Of a DNA stretch of 64,000 nt, positions 63,648 through 64,000 are shown one piece after another (positions within the stretch are counted from its first letter, which is position 1; every line of letters starts with the position of its first letter). Source of the DNA: Streptacidiphilus sp. PB12-B1b (GTDB lineage Bacteria; Actinomycetota; Actinomycetes; Streptomycetales; Streptomycetaceae). The stretch is taken from assembly GCF_014084125.1 (NCBI RefSeq), contig NZ_CP048405.1, forward strand, positions 310,001 through 374,000. Direction: 5' to 3'. The notes under the pieces were generated by a model that searched no databases, had not been told where the DNA came from, and was given only the letters and a program-made list of their open reading frames with translations. The translations under genes and the position numbers were made by a program.

Positions 63648-64000
63648 GTGGGCACTCCACTGGGCTTGTTCACCGGGGCGTTCTTCACCCTGTTCGGGCT
63701 CGGCGTGCTCACCTGGTGCGTCACCGAGGTCCGGACCCGGATCGTGCTGCGCGGCAGCGGGACGCCGGCCACCGCGCGCGTGGTGGCCGGCCCGGGGCCC
63801 GCGCTGGACCACGCCGACACCTCCCCGCTGCTGGCGTTCCACGTCGAGGGCCGCGGCGAGATCGTCGCCCGGCCGCGCGGCTGGACGACGATACGGCGTA
63901 CGCCCGCGCTGGCCGTGGACGCGCTCGTCCCCGTCTCCTACGATCCGGCGCGCCCGGAGCGGGTGGCCGTGCACGGCGTACGCCAGGCGCGCAGCGACGT
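63648..64000 (+). CDS. DUF3592-like membrane protein (3' truncated by window edge)
   Basis: From GTG 63648 the frame is open to the window end. It reads VGTPLGLFTGAFFTLFGLGV, a hydrophobic helix, then VLRGSGTPATARVVAGPGP and a beta-rich part ending in VPVSYDPARPERVAV, typical of DUF3592-like proteins where VxVxYDPxxP is characteristic. About 118 codons are visible. GGGGCGGG precedes the start. Function unknown. Confidence 0.7.
   Translation, partial: MGTPLGLFTGAFFTLFGLGVLTWCVTEVRTRIVLRGSGTPATARVVAGPGPALDHADTSPLLAFHVEGRGEIVARPRGWTTIRRTPALAVDALVPVSYDPARPERVAVHGVRQARSD

Noticed and set aside
58492..63660. Antisense open frame of about 1700 codons on the minus strand
   Set aside because: It mirrors hppA, the lipoprotein and the methyltransferase. 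These plus-strand genes have clear motifs and ribosome binding sites; the long frame is a GC artefact.

Overview
The window is high-GC actinobacterial DNA of the Streptomyces type (Streptomyces, Kitasatospora or Streptacidiphilus). The evidence is very high third-position GC, frequent GTG and TTG starts, and Streptomyces developmental genes (wblA, bldG with its anti-sigma partner). From about 9.2 kb to the right end most genes follow an order also known from Mycobacterium tuberculosis Rv3683 to Rv3649: metallophosphatase, class A PBP, WhiB-type protein, two ArsA-like ATPases, DUF4177 protein, RidA, MBL hydrolase, Crp, endonuclease III, Nudix, MarP-type protease, EphE-type hydrolase, holin-like membrane protein, acetyl-CoA synthetase, HAD phosphatase, Ssd, Tad pilus genes and a DUF1998 helicase. 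I compared this order from memory, not by a search.

Layout. At 0-2 kb there is the 3' part of a StrR/NovG-type regulator gene and a methyltransferase. At 2.1-6.9 kb two type II topoisomerase B subunits, a gyrB-like gene and parE, are transcribed divergently from a shared 669-bp region. They are followed by tRNA-Pro(CGG). At 7.2-9.0 kb a decayed oxidoreductase faces an intact LysR regulator across a palindrome-rich gap. At 9.2-20 kb lies the cell-wall, WhiB and Crp part of the conserved block. At 20.2-34.8 kb an accessory stretch separates crp from nth. It holds two secreted acid-type peptidases (G1 and S53), hydrolases, two universal stress proteins, an SDR, an XRE regulator, and a scar zone at 31.9-34.8 kb made of gene fragments around a vapBC-type pair. 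At 34.8-57 kb the conserved block resumes with nth, Nudix, MarP, NhaA, Acs, carbonic anhydrase, a 6C RNA and the Ssd/Tad pilus operon. At 57-64 kb are bldG with its anti-sigma partner, the proton pyrophosphatase, a lipoprotein, a methyltransferase and a truncated DUF3592-like gene.

How it fits together. The conserved part combines envelope maintenance (PBP, MarP, Ssd/Tad), cAMP/redox/developmental regulation (Crp, WblA, BldG) and membrane energetics (HppA, NhaA). Crp-like boxes lie upstream of crp itself and in the divergent promoter region of the ArsA-like and DUF4177/RidA operons.

Most unusual points: (i) a gyrB-like gene outside the usual dnaN-recF-gyrB-gyrA context, next to parE and a NovG-type regulator, which recalls the gyrB(R)/parY(R) pairs of aminocoumarin producers; (ii) a perfect 78-bp piece of nth copied 3 kb upstream and joined to a truncated methyltransferase; (iii) a 6C RNA in the gap between the HAD phosphatase and ssd; (iv) a 22-bp near-perfect palindrome between the PBP gene and wblA. 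I see no CRISPR array, rRNA, transposase or integrase.
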